A stretch of DNA of 64,000 bases from Thioclava electrotropha (GCF_002085925.2 NZ_CP053562.1:290001-354000); one strand, 5' to 3'; counted from the stretch's first letter, positions 1-10,158 are shown. Numbers and translations are program-made. The notes: a model not told the origin generated them from the letters alone.

Positions 1-1826
<1,826 letters not shown>

Positions 1827-1953
1827 CCGGTAGAAGCCAGACCTCTGGCATCCGATCAAACAGCATGCATTAATTTAGTGTAGAACGCTCCGCGCCAGCG
1901 CAATGCTGGAGGCGGCAAGCGCCGCATGACTTGAACTTCATCGCTTCTTCCTC

Positions 1954-2072
1954 GGTTTGGTGGTCATAGCACGAGCAAAACACCCGGCTCCATTCCGAAC
2001 CCGGCCGTTAAGTGCCGTCGCGCCAATGGTACTGCGTCTTAAGACGTGGGAGAGTAGGTCACCGCCAAACCT
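1954..2072 (+). rRNA. 5S ribosomal RNA
   Basis: A segment of about 119 nt starts GGTTTGGTGGTCATAGC and ends ACCGCCAAACC. The two ends pair as the 5S helix I, and the middle carries the conserved CCATTCCGAACCCGG segment. The flanks (ATCGCTTCTTC before, GAAGCGAT after) extend the stem and look like a processing helix. It follows 23S with the spacing usual in an rrn operon. Confidence 0.93.
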
Positions 2073-2202
2073 AGAAAGAAGCGATAAAACTTCATCTCTC
2101 AAACAACGATGACAAACAAAATCCCGATCGCAAAAACATAAAGCCCTCGGGAAACAAACGCGGGATCGAGCACCCCGCAATCGCTACAAACTCTCCTCGA
2201 GA

Positions 2203-2255
2203 GTTTGCCTAACGCGATCGCCTCGTCAGGCTCATAACCTGACATAAAGGCAAAC
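2203..2255 (+). repeat. Hairpin containing a copy of the fMet anticodon arm
   Basis: Positions 2222-2242 are an exact 21-base copy of the tRNA-fMet anticodon arm at 2289-2309. The copy sits inside a perfect 8-bp outer stem, GTTTGCCT (2203-2210) with AGGCAAAC (2248-2255). It lies between 5S and the real tRNA and would be in the same transcript. It is not a complete tRNA because there is no acceptor or T arm. It may be a relic of an earlier tRNA duplication or insertion. Confidence 0.6.
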
Positions 2256-2265
2256 GCTCAACGGA

Positions 2266-2342
<77 letters not shown>

Positions 2343-2533
2343 AACAAACTACAGTTACATCAATACGTTAAACGCCGCCTTAGGGCGGTGTCTTGCGTTG
2401 TGCTCAGCCCCGTGGAAGCAATGTGGAAGCAAGCGACGCCTAATAGGAGCGCTTGCAAACGAGCAACAGTTGAAGTCTCCTATGGTCATACGGCACAGGT
2501 ATTGCGCAGCACATAAATTGGTCCGGTAGCCAC

Positions 2534-3043
2534 ATGACGTCACCTGAAGTTCTTGACCTCCTTGAGCGCTTTCAGACTACGATTGTCGGCGTCGTGGGCT
2601 TCTTTGGCGTAATTGGCACGCTGATCGCGAATGCACGAATTTCCAGAGTCGAGCAACGCCGGCAGATAGTCACGAAGCGCAGGACATTGCGTAGGATTTT
2701 GGCTGCCGAGTTCCGCAATTACTCACGCGCGTTGAAGGAAAATGTCGAAGCTCCTTCTCCCGAAGGCGGAGTGTTCTCGGTCGGCAAGATTCGGAGACTT
2801 CTGTCAGACAGTTTGAATGCGGATCTAGGGCTTTTGGAAAATGATGAACTTGATGTCGTGATCAATGCGCTCATCAGCCTAGATGGCTTCAATCACTATC
2901 TTGAAAACCTTGCTCAACAAAATTTGGAAACTCGTTTCCTCTTTCCTGAGGAAGTGTTGCCGCATTTTCGCAGCGGTGCCGGTAGAATGGCGGAGGCGCT
3001 CGACCTTGCTATTGATGCGTTGGAATCGTTCGATGAGCGCTGA
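2534..3043 (+). CDS. Small membrane-anchored protein of unknown function
   Basis: The protein has 169 residues. One hydrophobic segment at about residues 14-32 (TTIVGVVGFFGVIGTLIANA) is followed by a strongly basic stretch (RRQIVTKRRTLRR), which predicts an N-terminal membrane anchor with a cytosolic body. The rest is mostly charged and probably helical. No family is recognised. It is the first gene after the tRNA in island A, stands alone on the plus strand and has a lower GC than the chromosomal genes. Its start follows no strong Shine-Dalgarno, so the exact start is less sure than the frame. Confidence 0.62.
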   Translation: MTSPEVLDLLERFQTTIVGVVGFFGVIGTLIANARISRVEQRRQIVTKRRTLRRILAAEFRNYSRALKENVEAPSPEGGVFSVGKIRRLLSDSLNADLGLLENDELDVVINALISLDGFNHYLENLAQQNLETRFLFPEEVLPHFRSGAGRMAEALDLAIDALESFDER

Positions 3044-3603
3044 ATGGACAATCGGCCCACAACATGGTTTCATCTTCGATGAAGTGGAGGGCTGAACACA
3101 GCTCGATGTGGCTTGGCGAATGACTACTGATTGTCACGGATGAAATGAAAATTTCGCAGCTTAAGGGCGCCCGATAGGTCGCTTGGCTCGTCTTGATGGT
3201 CACCTCGGAAAGTCCGTTACAAGCCAAAGCTGATCATTGGCGAACGCGGACGGCCGCGATCGCCCGCCCCGCTACGCGAAATGATAACTCCGCGGGTCGG
3301 GCGATTTCGAACCTTGCACTGATCGGCGTAAAGACCAACCGAGTTCCGATTCTAACTTAGCGAAAGTCCTTGGCAGGTTGATGCCCCTTAAGCCATTGTA
3401 AGGTGCCCACTCAGCCGCTTGGGTCAGCTTGCCACTCGGTTGAGTTGCCATATCGGTTAGGGCGGACTAGCCTAACGAAACGCGTCGCAGGTTGCGCAGC
3501 CTATACTGCGTGTGATGCAAAAGGCGGAGATCGTAATCGTAATGAAACTGGCAATAGGCCGTCCTCAGAGTTTGTTCGGACGATTTTAAATTAAGGAAGA
3601 ATT
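3044..3603. other. Gene-poor gap with one long imperfect stem
   Basis: No convincing gene is seen in these 560 bases. A 14-bp stem with one mismatch, ATCGCCCGCCCCGC (3259-3272) with GCGGGTCGGGCGAT (3292-3305), encloses a 19-nt loop. It has no U-tract, so it is not a standard terminator. A 63-codon open frame at 3403-3594 has no start signal or recognisable content. Confidence 0.4.
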
Positions 3604-4308
3604 ATGCGCTCGTTGATCATCATTCTGTCCATTTGCGCACTAATCGTCCTAGGGCTCTTCGCTTTTGTCGCGTGTCAGCTCCACCCTGACGGAATCGAGC
3701 TGGAGATCGCGAAGGCGCTCCTTAATCTCCTAACGGTTGTTATAGTTACGCAAGCTGGAGCCATCGTTTATTCCCGCTACGAGCAGAAGAAACGAAAGGA
3801 TGAATTAAGTGATTCCGCGAGAATGAGGATTCTAGACTCTTTGACTTTAGTATTTGGGGAAATTAAGAGGCTCCGAAGAAAAATCCGTTCGAGGCTCCTG
3901 TTTTTGGACAACGGAGCCGCAGTAACGCGGGATGCTATTTCGCTAGAAGTATATGATTCCTCATTAAACGAGATAAACGCAATGCAAATTACTCTGGAAG
4001 CCGTCGCGAAAGATGTTGAGAACATGGAGAATTTGTTCTCAAAGCCTAGGAAGGTCTTCGACGCGGTTTCTCAGATGGAGGCTTACCTAAATACAATGGT
4101 CGACGAATGGGAGCACAACTCTGTGAAGTTCGACGACCATACTTCTAAAGTCGATATTGCAGAGTTTCCGAAACTCGCCGACTTTTTAGGGGAGTATAAA
4201 TCTTCTCAATTTAGAAAAGAATTTGTGCACAAATATTACTCCGCAGCGGATTATATGCGTGCAGATTTGATGGATGGCCGGAGCACCGCGTGGAAGCTGA
4301 AGAATTAG
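3604..4308 (+). CDS. Two-helix membrane protein with long cytosolic helical domain, unknown
   Basis: The protein has 234 residues. The first 27 residues form a hydrophobic segment (IIILSICALIVLGLFAFVAC) and a second spans about 38-58 (AKALLNLLTVVIVTQAGAIV). A charged segment (YEQKKRKDE) follows, then about 170 residues that look helical or coiled-coil. It starts at ATG after AAGGAAGAATT, a fair ribosome site. The AT-rich codon use is unlike the chromosomal genes and supports horizontal acquisition. No enzymatic motif is visible. A short two-helix N-terminus with a helical body is also the layout of membrane-disrupting or signalling cargo in defence loci, but that is only a resemblance. Confidence 0.65.
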   Translation: MRSLIIILSICALIVLGLFAFVACQLHPDGIELEIAKALLNLLTVVIVTQAGAIVYSRYEQKKRKDELSDSARMRILDSLTLVFGEIKRLRRKIRSRLLFLDNGAAVTRDAISLEVYDSSLNEINAMQITLEAVAKDVENMENLFSKPRKVFDAVSQMEAYLNTMVDEWEHNSVKFDDHTSKVDIAEFPKLADFLGEYKSSQFRKEFVHKYYSAADYMRADLMDGRSTAWKLKN

Positions 4309-4582
4309 ACGTCTCGAAAACGGGAGGCCACATAATTAAATTTTTGGGACGAATCTCATGGATGTAAAGTCCGTAATTTTTCCAAGGCGCTCCATCTCAT
4401 TTGAACTCGGAATAGCAATTGGTGCTGTCTCTCGACAGGTTTGCGGTAGGAGCTGACAATTTTGGTCCAAGGCTATGTGGTCAGCAGCTCGCAGCCCGTA
4501 TCGGCCACTCACACGGGGACGCTGCGGCTAGCCGCTCGCAGCGAGATAAAAGTCCTTAGGGACCCTGCAATCTTTACCCTAA

Positions 4583-5053
4583 ATGATCATTAGTGTAGTT
4601 TTGGATTTTGGCCCCGGCGAGGACAGTGAATTGACTGACGCGCAGCAAAAAACGGACCCAACGTCGAGCGCTACATCTGATACGCAAAATGCATGTGCTT
4701 CGTCCAAGTCGACGGAGCATCCGCCGATCAGCAAAGAGCTGCATAGCCAGATTCAAAGCGTCATTGACGGAAATAATCGGACGGAATTCTTGTTGATGGG
4801 CGGCACAAGTGTTCTTTTCCTACTTGGAGCTGTCGCCGTTGTTTTTGCGCTTGTGAACGGCGAGTATATTTGGACTCTTCCCTCGGCCGGGATATCGGCG
4901 TTCCTTTACTGGCCGTATCTAAGAATTGAGAAACTTCGAAATCGGAACATAGCCCTGGCGTCCGCAGCAGCACTAATATCAAACCTCCCGCCAGCAGAGG
5001 CCGCTATGGAAATTCAGAAGTTGATTGAAAAGCTTTTTCAGGAGGGACGCTGA
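4583..5053 (+). CDS. Two-transmembrane protein, possibly TRADD-N-associated membrane domain type
   Basis: The protein has 156 residues. A polar N-terminus of about 60 residues is followed by two hydrophobic helices at about 70-90 (LLMGGTSVLFLLGAVAVVFA) and 97-113 (LPSAGISAFLYWPYLRI), then a conserved-looking amphipathic tail (LRNRN, then AAALISNLPPAEAAMEIQKL). This order resembles the two-helix domain found beside TRADD-N modules in bacteria; the assignment is from memory of the family and is tentative. The stop at 5053 is 1 base before the next start, and GGAGGGA at 5041-5047 serves the next gene, so the two are surely co-transcribed. Confidence 0.6.
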   Translation: MIISVVLDFGPGEDSELTDAQQKTDPTSSATSDTQNACASSKSTEHPPISKELHSQIQSVIDGNNRTEFLLMGGTSVLFLLGAVAVVFALVNGEYIWTLPSAGISAFLYWPYLRIEKLRNRNIALASAAALISNLPPAEAAMEIQKLIEKLFQEGR

Positions 5054-5054
5054 A

Positions 5055-5840
5055 ATGGCGGCGGAGGACGATAAAACAAAGGCGCTTCTGGAGAAAATGC
5101 TGACAGATCTTTATAGTGCAGCATCCGCTGAAGACGCTGAATTTTCGGAGAAACACGGTGGTTCTTATCTTGAGGCAGAAGATAGGCAGTTTCTCGGTAA
5201 GATTACCAAAAGTAGTTTCGATACTGACTCGATTCTTAACAAGTATGGCCCCTATGGTAGTAAATATAGCAGCACAAGCATATTCAATCCCTACTGCCCT
5301 TACGGCGGGCAATACGGCCGCTTCAGTCCTGAAAATCCATATACGACAACACCGCCCAAGCTGATCATCAGAAACATAGAGATCGGAAAGGTGTCTGAGA
5401 ACAGGTTTGTTGCAGACAGGATACCGCTTAGCTCTTTTCTCAATAGTCTCAAATATGACATCGACCAATTGCTTCTAGGAAATGTCTCCCGGAGCGATAT
5501 CACTGCTCTCGCGCAGAGTGGCGGCACGTACATACAAGCGGCTGACGGTGTGTTTCTCGGGAACTTGAATCCGAACGAGTTTGATGCGAAATCGCTATTC
5601 AATAGGTTTGGCGAGTATGGGAATAAGTACAGCTCAACGTCTATATTCAATAAGTATTCAGAATACGGCGGTCCATTCTCTAACCTCAGTCCCTACAACC
5701 CGCGGAGCGTTAACCCACCAGAAATCATCTCTGGTGGGAAACGAGTTGCGTACTTGACTGTCAATCAATCGCTTTCGCCGCGAGTTGGCCCAGATGAAGT
5801 GCTTTCCTGGGCTCAGGCGCATGTTCAAAAAACCTATTAG
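5055..5840 (+). CDS. Protein with duplicated Tyr/Gly/Ser-rich repeat domain, unknown
   Basis: The protein has 261 residues from the ATG at 5055, chosen because GGAGGGA lies 7 bases upstream and the previous gene stops at 5053. It contains two copies of a domain of about 70 residues. Copy 1 is near residues 35-105 and copy 2 near 156-226. Each runs GGxYLxAxDxxFLG, then FDxxS, then KYSSTSIFNxY, then YGGxF/Y, SPxNP and PPxII. Copy 2 is followed by AYLTVN. Similar YGxKYSS...SPxNPxxxPPxI stretches occur in uncharacterised bacterial proteins; no function is known to me. There is no signal peptide or membrane helix. The tight coupling to the two-helix protein suggests a functional pair. Confidence 0.72.
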   Translation: MAAEDDKTKALLEKMLTDLYSAASAEDAEFSEKHGGSYLEAEDRQFLGKITKSSFDTDSILNKYGPYGSKYSSTSIFNPYCPYGGQYGRFSPENPYTTTPPKLIIRNIEIGKVSENRFVADRIPLSSFLNSLKYDIDQLLLGNVSRSDITALAQSGGTYIQAADGVFLGNLNPNEFDAKSLFNRFGEYGNKYSSTSIFNKYSEYGGPFSNLSPYNPRSVNPPEIISGGKRVAYLTVNQSLSPRVGPDEVLSWAQAHVQKTY

Positions 5841-6066
5841 GGTTTATGCTGACGTTGCAATGGGCCGCGAGTTATCTACGCAAAGCTGACGGACGCGCCC
5901 AAAAATAGCATCTCGGCTTCGTGCGACTGTCTGTCGGATCGGGCCAAGTGGCGACCAGTAGGAGGCTGCTCTGCGATGAGCTTCATTGGCGGTGTTTGCA
6001 ATGCCTGCAGATTTAGCATGACGAGCGCACGAGTAAGCCGTGGCGAACGGTCGATTAAGCCGGTTC

Positions 6067-7215
6067 CTAAGTCCAACGATATTTCCCACCCGCCTTCTGC
6101 AACCGCTCTTCCAGCGTCTTCGGGTGCTCTTCGCTATACCAGCGCAGGGCTTCCGTGTGTCTCTCCATGAAATCATAGAACTCATCCGGCGCAACTCCCG
6201 AAACCGCGGCGCGGGTGACGAACAGGCCCAGAAGCTGCCGATCCAGCTCCCGAATCTTCGCGGTGCGGTTGGCAAGGATCACATCCGAGGGAAGGACGCC
6301 GCAGCAATAGACGGTGAGGTCATTGCCGATGGTGTCTTCAAAGAGCCGCCACAGTTGGTGTACGGGCCACCGGGCGCGGTTGCTGTCACTGGTAGGGATG
6401 CAGTACCGCAGGCGCTGCAAGGCATCGTGGTAGGCGTCTCCGAGTCTTTCCCGCAGATCGGCCCATGAGTGCATCTCGAACCGGCCCCGGAGCTGTTTTG
6501 AACCAAGCCGCAGCTCGAATCGCCAGACTTGGCTTGCGAGACGATCGGAGAGGTCCAAAGGTTCTTGCCCGCAGGATGTCCGTTCCGCGTTCCAGATGGC
6601 CAGCCAACCATCCTTCGCCTTCTGGATGACTTCTGTTCGCTTGTCGTAGATCGCGAGCTGCCGGTTATCGACGTTGCCCGCCCGTAGTCCCGTGACGCGG
6701 CTTCCAGTGGCCTGCGTCACGGTCTCCTCTGGCCCTGTGTATTCTGTCACCTTCGTTCCCGGTGGAGCCACAAGCGCGATCCGCTCTGGCTCGAACCAAG
6801 GGGCGAGCAGATCCACGGCAAAGTCCACACGCGAGACACGGAGCTGGTGTTCGCCATAAGGAATGGCAAGCGCGTCCATCACTTGTCGAAAATGTCGCTC
6901 GGCGTGGTCTAGTCCGCCGGTGGCCAACCCAAGGGCGCGGAAGTCCACGGTAACGCCGGGATTGTTGGGAATGCGGTCGGCGGGGTCTTGGAACATCCAG
7001 ATCGCGCCAAGCTCCCCGGTGTTCGCGTTTAGCGTCCGTCCACCCTTTTGCGTCACGGACAAAGTTACATCGCCAAAACGAAGCTCAATATCGTACCCGT
7101 GTTCTTTGGCTTGGGATTTCGCGAGCACCAGTTCTCGACGTAGCTCCGGGGTGATTTCAGCCTGTAGAGTGAATCTGAGACCGTCGAAGCCGCTATGTAG
7201 GATCTGTGCTTTCAT
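6067..7215 (-). CDS. Rep_trans-type replication initiation protein / MobT-like relaxase
   Basis: The protein has 382 residues. The family signature is visible as VDFRALGLATGG, then SRVDFAVDLL (metal-binding or strand motif), the tyrosine motif LAIYDKRTEV, and WRFELRLGSKQLRG in the middle. Proteins of this kind (Rep_trans, PF02486) nick one strand at an origin and either start rolling-circle replication or process DNA for transfer. It is the last gene of the minus-strand block of island A. This suggests the element replicates after excision or is mobilised. A G/C-rich hairpin region lies directly upstream (7242-7330). The start at 7215 gives ATGAAAGCACAG with a weak ribosome site. Confidence 0.8.
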   Translation of the reverse strand: MKAQILHSGFDGLRFTLQAEITPELRRELVLAKSQAKEHGYDIELRFGDVTLSVTQKGGRTLNANTGELGAIWMFQDPADRIPNNPGVTVDFRALGLATGGLDHAERHFRQVMDALAIPYGEHQLRVSRVDFAVDLLAPWFEPERIALVAPPGTKVTEYTGPEETVTQATGSRVTGLRAGNVDNRQLAIYDKRTEVIQKAKDGWLAIWNAERTSCGQEPLDLSDRLASQVWRFELRLGSKQLRGRFEMHSWADLRERLGDAYHDALQRLRYCIPTSDSNRARWPVHQLWRLFEDTIGNDLTVYCCGVLPSDVILANRTAKIRELDRQLLGLFVTRAAVSGVAPDEFYDFMERHTEALRWYSEEHPKTLEERLQKAGGKYRWT

Positions 7216-7241
7216 TTGCTCTGGTCTACGCTGTCGTATTC

Positions 7242-7345
7242 GTGGAGGGGGGTGTTACAAGACCCCCCTTTCGCCAGGCTTCCAAACGTTTTGAAGGCGC
7301 TTCGCGCCTGGAGGACGCCCGCCTGGCGGCGGACAGTCCCCCAGG
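7242..7345. promoter_or_regulatory. Hairpin-rich segment upstream of rep, candidate origin
   Basis: A perfect 6-bp stem, GGGGGG (7247-7252) with CCCCCC (7263-7268), encloses the loop TGTTACAAGA. A GGCGC-TTC-GCGCC hairpin follows near 7296-7308, then a CGCCCGCCTGGCGGCGG run. Rep_trans initiators usually nick in a hairpin close to their gene, so this is a reasonable candidate for the nick site. A transcript-level role is equally possible. Confidence 0.35.
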
Positions 7346-7408
7346 AGCGAAGCACTGCAAGCCGTGGCTGCTCCCGGGTTCGTCGGTGTTCCCCTGGAAC
7401 CCACATGC

Positions 7409-7648
7409 TCATAAGAACTTTGTGGGATCTGGGTCGAAGACGGTTATCCGAAGTGTCACTGAGATCACTAAATCTCCCGACCCGTTTTCGAGGTTTGCGT
7501 CTCGGTTGTGCGTTACGGCGAAGGCGCTCCCACCGACGAGGTTGGTGATTACCAGTCCAGCATCATCGGCATGAGCGCAGACGTTGGAGTCGAAGTAGTC
7601 GACAAGGAATTCGCTTAAGGAGCGAGGGGGCGGTGGGGGACTAAACAT
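7409..7648 (-). CDS. Small hypothetical protein of island A
   Basis: A 79-residue frame starts at the ATG at 7648, inside the last codons of the upstream HTH gene (stop at 7641-7643), which indicates translational coupling. It has a proline run (SPPPPPRS) and then a mixed sequence with no recognised motif. It lies between the HTH gene and rep in one minus-strand transcript. The function is unknown. Confidence 0.45.
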   Translation of the reverse strand: MFSPPPPPRSLSEFLVDYFDSNVCAHADDAGLVITNLVGGSAFAVTHNRDANLENGSGDLVISVTLRITVFDPDPTKFL

Positions 7649-7886
7649 CGTGCCCCCCACCTATGCTGGCTTCGGTCGAATGTTTGGCCAGCTTGCTTTC
7701 GACCCAGGCGTTAAGATCGCGCCTGCGGTATCGGATCGACCGGGGTGACACCTTCACGTAAAGGGGGCCACCTCCGCGTGTGCGCCAGTTTTGTAGCGCG
7801 CGCATTGTGTAGCCGAGAAAATCGGCAGCATCCCGTTCGGTGATGAGCCGGTCGAGATAGTCGGCATCGGGTGCAGTCGGTTTCAT
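7641..7886 (-). CDS. Helix-turn-helix DNA-binding protein (AlpA/excisionase-like)
   Basis: The protein has 81 residues from the ATG at 7886, preceded by AAAGGACTGCG. The core LITERDAADFLGYTMRALQNW, then RTRGGGPLYVKVSPRSIRYRR and DLNAWVESKL, is the winged-helix HTH_17 pattern of AlpA and excisionase proteins. In integrative elements such proteins control integrase expression or direct excision. It lies between the integrase-side gene and rep, fitting that role. A longer in-frame start at 7979 has no ribosome site and is less likely. Confidence 0.8.
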   Translation of the reverse strand: MKPTAPDADYLDRLITERDAADFLGYTMRALQNWRTRGGGPLYVKVSPRSIRYRRRDLNAWVESKLAKHSTEASIGGGHDV

Positions 7887-7975
7887 CGCAGTCCTTTCAT
7901 CGGTTGAGTTGATGAACCGATGCTTGCGACCGTGGTTTGCGCTAAGCAATTGCTGATAAATAGAAAAACACTTTA

Positions 7976-8782
7976 TCACTTTTTCCGCGAAGGCGTTTCG
8001 CGGCGAATGCGGATGATATGTTTGCGAATGGCGGAATCGCCGAGGCCTTTATCCGTGGTTTGACCAGTATGCTCTTTGACGCGCTCGCGGATCTCGTAAA
8101 TGAGTTCTTTCTCTGGGAGACCGTCTCTGACACTCAGCTCGAAATACGCTTGCTCGATCTGGGCCCGATAAGAAGGCCTACCGAGTCTCTCGGGCTCGGA
8201 TTGTGACGAGTTCGCACCCGACGTTGCAGGTATTCCGAGCGCCTTACGGTGTTCGTCAGAAGGAGGGAATGTCTTTAACGCCGGAAGTGTCTCAACGTCG
8301 TAGGAATGGTCTTTCACTAGCCAGGACGAGTGCGGCATAAGAACTCTGACATCGGCAAAGATGAAGCCGGAGCCCGTTAGCTCAGCTTTGTCCCAGTCGA
8401 AGGTGCCGTGCTTCCAAGATTCCTTTGGGATCAACACGGGATTGTCGTCCGCGGACCTGGGCAAGAAATATCCAATCGCGTCAGCTAATCCGACGCTTAA
8501 TTCCCAAACGAAACTTATGCGCATCGCGTCCAAGGGATCAATCTGGCGTCTCAGACGCAGTCGGACATAACGCGCGGTATTTCGAAGCGTGAAGATGTGA
8601 AAGCCGTTTTGCTTAAACTGTTTCCGCACCACATCGAGCAGAGACATAAAGCGCCAGTCGTCTGTACGGTTTCGGCTCGTTTCGTAGGCGCGAAAACCTT
8701 CTGAGAGTGGAAGCACGCCCCAATCGAAATGGCGCTCTTGCCCCTTGCCGATTGTCATTTTTCCTTCAACATCAGGCACCAT
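7976..8782 (-). CDS. Hypothetical protein co-transcribed with the integrase
   Basis: The protein has 268 residues with no family I recognise. It is charged and has no signal peptide or membrane helix. The C-terminal 70 residues, from GRPSYRAQIEQAYFEL to IRKHIIRIRRETPSRKK, look like a basic helical DNA-binding tail. Its start overlaps the end of the integrase gene by 11 bases, so it is translated from the same mRNA. The position suggests a role in element maintenance, such as a directionality or replication accessory factor. That is inference from context only. Confidence 0.65.
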   Translation of the reverse strand: MVPDVEGKMTIGKGQERHFDWGVLPLSEGFRAYETSRNRTDDWRFMSLLDVVRKQFKQNGFHIFTLRNTARYVRLRLRRQIDPLDAMRISFVWELSVGLADAIGYFLPRSADDNPVLIPKESWKHGTFDWDKAELTGSGFIFADVRVLMPHSSWLVKDHSYDVETLPALKTFPPSDEHRKALGIPATSGANSSQSEPERLGRPSYRAQIEQAYFELSVRDGLPEKELIYEIRERVKEHTGQTTDKGLGDSAIRKHIIRIRRETPSRKK

Positions 8783-9929
8783 TCATTGCTCCGCTCAACA
8801 TCGCCGCATTCCGTTCAGCTGCTTGCATCACAGGGTCATCCGCCAGATGGGCGTAACGCATAGTCGTCTGTATCTGCGTATGTCCAAGCAGCTTTCCGAC
8901 CATCTGGATTGGCATGCCATTTGCAACAGCGTTCGAGGCGTAAGTATGGCGCAGATCGTGGATGCGCACGTCTTCGAGGCCTGCGGATTTTCGAATGCGA
9001 CGCCATGGTTTTTGGAGATCGGTGACGCGCTGACCGGCTAGGGCACCTGCGATCACAAACGGATTTCCGTCGCGACGCGGCAAACGCTCAAGAACGGCCT
9101 GTGCTGCTGGCGGCAAAGGAATTCGTCGCGCACCGGTCTTGCTGTCGGGCAGCTCGAGGTATCGACCACTCACGAAAGACCATTTCAGCGTTTGTATCTC
9201 GCTCAATCGGCATCCTGTTAGGATCAGCAGACGGAAAGCCGCGACGACGAAGACGGTTTCGGTGCCCTCGGCCTCACATGCAGTCAGCGTCTCGCCTAGT
9301 CGAAGCAGTTCAATTTTGCTTAGAAAGCGTTCTCGTTTCTCTTCCCGATACTTGGGCACGTGGCGACAAGGGTTCGACCCGTCTGGCCGCAACCCCCAGA
9401 CCTCGCAGAGCGTAAATAACTTAGACAGAACGCCGAGCGTTCGGTTTGCCTGATAGGGGCGCGCCCGATTCGCGTGATGCAGCTTGGCAATGTCAGCGCG
9501 GTTAACGTCGATGATTTTGTGGTTGCCCATTGCGGGGTAGGCAAACAGCTCTAGCGCACGTCGATACTCCCGCGCAGTGGAGGGCTTGCAGTGCACCGCA
9601 ACATGCTCATGAAGAAAACGCTCACCGACACTAGAGAGCGTAGGAGCACCACGATGTTGGGCGATCACTTCGGCGGGGTTCTTGCCAGCGGCGACAGAGC
9701 CGAGCAACTCTCTGGCTTTCCTGCGCGCCTCGTCTACGGTAATCGCGCCATGCTGGCCGATAGCGATCCGTCTCGTCCGCCCGCCACTGCGATATTGCAC
9801 CAGATATGAACGCCGCCCGCTGGGAAGTACCCGGACACCGAAGCCATTTACCTCGCTGTCAAAGCTGATGTAGTCCCTTTCCAGCACGGGCAGCGTCTCA
9901 ACCACACGCTTGGTCAATTTCGGCATCGG
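8772..9929 (-). CDS. Tyrosine site-specific integrase of island A
   Basis: The protein has 385 residues from the ATG at 9929 (MPKLTKR); an in-frame start 7 codons upstream is possible. Residues 1-80 form the arm-binding domain of the DUF4102/P4-type integrases (FGVRVLPSGRRSYLVQYR, then DEARRKARELL). The core-binding domain follows, then the catalytic domain with Arg in LTGCRLSEIQTL, HDLRHTYAS, the GHTQIQTTMRYAHL box and its nucleophile Tyr. The gene ends point away from the attachment copy at 10114-10158, 185 bases upstream. It integrates the element at tRNA-fMet. Confidence 0.93.
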   Translation of the reverse strand, partial: PMPKLTKRVVETLPVLERDYISFDSEVNGFGVRVLPSGRRSYLVQYRSGGRTRRIAIGQHGAITVDEARRKARELLGSVAAGKNPAEVIAQHRGAPTLSSVGERFLHEHVAVHCKPSTAREYRRALELFAYPAMGNHKIIDVNRADIAKLHHANRARPYQANRTLGVLSKLFTLCEVWGLRPDGSNPCRHVPKYREEKRERFLSKIELLRLGETLTACEAEGTETVFVVAAFRLLILTGCRLSEIQTLKWSFVSGRYLELPDSKTGARRIPLPPAAQAVLERLPRRDGNPFVIAGALAGQRVTDLQKPWRRIRKSAGLEDVRIHDLRHTYASNAVANGMPIQMVGKLLGHTQIQTTMRYAHLADDPVMQAAERNAAMLSGAMNGA

Positions 9930-10113
9930 TAGTGTCTCCCATCGAGCCACCTAACTGTTTCCATGGAAGCGCTATGGAAGCACGAGGCAGCGAAAACGAT
10001 GCCTTAGTGATGAGTCATGAGCGTAGTTGTTGTCCAGAATAAAATATCTGAATCAATGGCTTGGCGGGCTGTGGCGTCGAGCGAAGCAATCTGGCGAAAA
10101 GGTCGTGCACAAA

Positions 10114-10158
10114 CTCATAACCTGAAGGTCGTAGGTTCAAATCCTACTCCCGCAACCA
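10114..10158 (+). repeat. Attachment site copy 2 (3' half of tRNA-fMet)
   Basis: This is an exact 45-base copy of tRNA-fMet from the anticodon loop to CCA. The sequence to its left is unrelated to tRNA, so it is not a functional tRNA. It is the right end of island A and the left end of island B, and it encodes the C-terminus of the serine recombinase on the other strand. Confidence 0.92.

Larger units (their letters stand above)
2343..10158. mobile_element. Island A: integrative element in tRNA-fMet
   Basis: The element is about 7.8 kb and is bounded by the 45-bp direct repeats at 2298-2342 and 10114-10158. The tyrosine integrase gene lies next to the right repeat. An HTH gene, a Rep_trans-type initiator and a lower-GC cargo of membrane and repeat proteins fill the rest. 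No structural phage genes and no type IV secretion genes are visible, so it looks like a small satellite-like or mobilizable element rather than a prophage or a self-transmissible element. Confidence 0.82.

Noticed and set aside
3403-3594. 63-codon open frame in the island A gap
   Set aside because: There is no start signal and no meaningful composition.
10114-10158. Possible second tRNA-Met gene
   Set aside because: Only the part from the anticodon loop to CCA is present; the acceptor 5' strand and D arm are absent.
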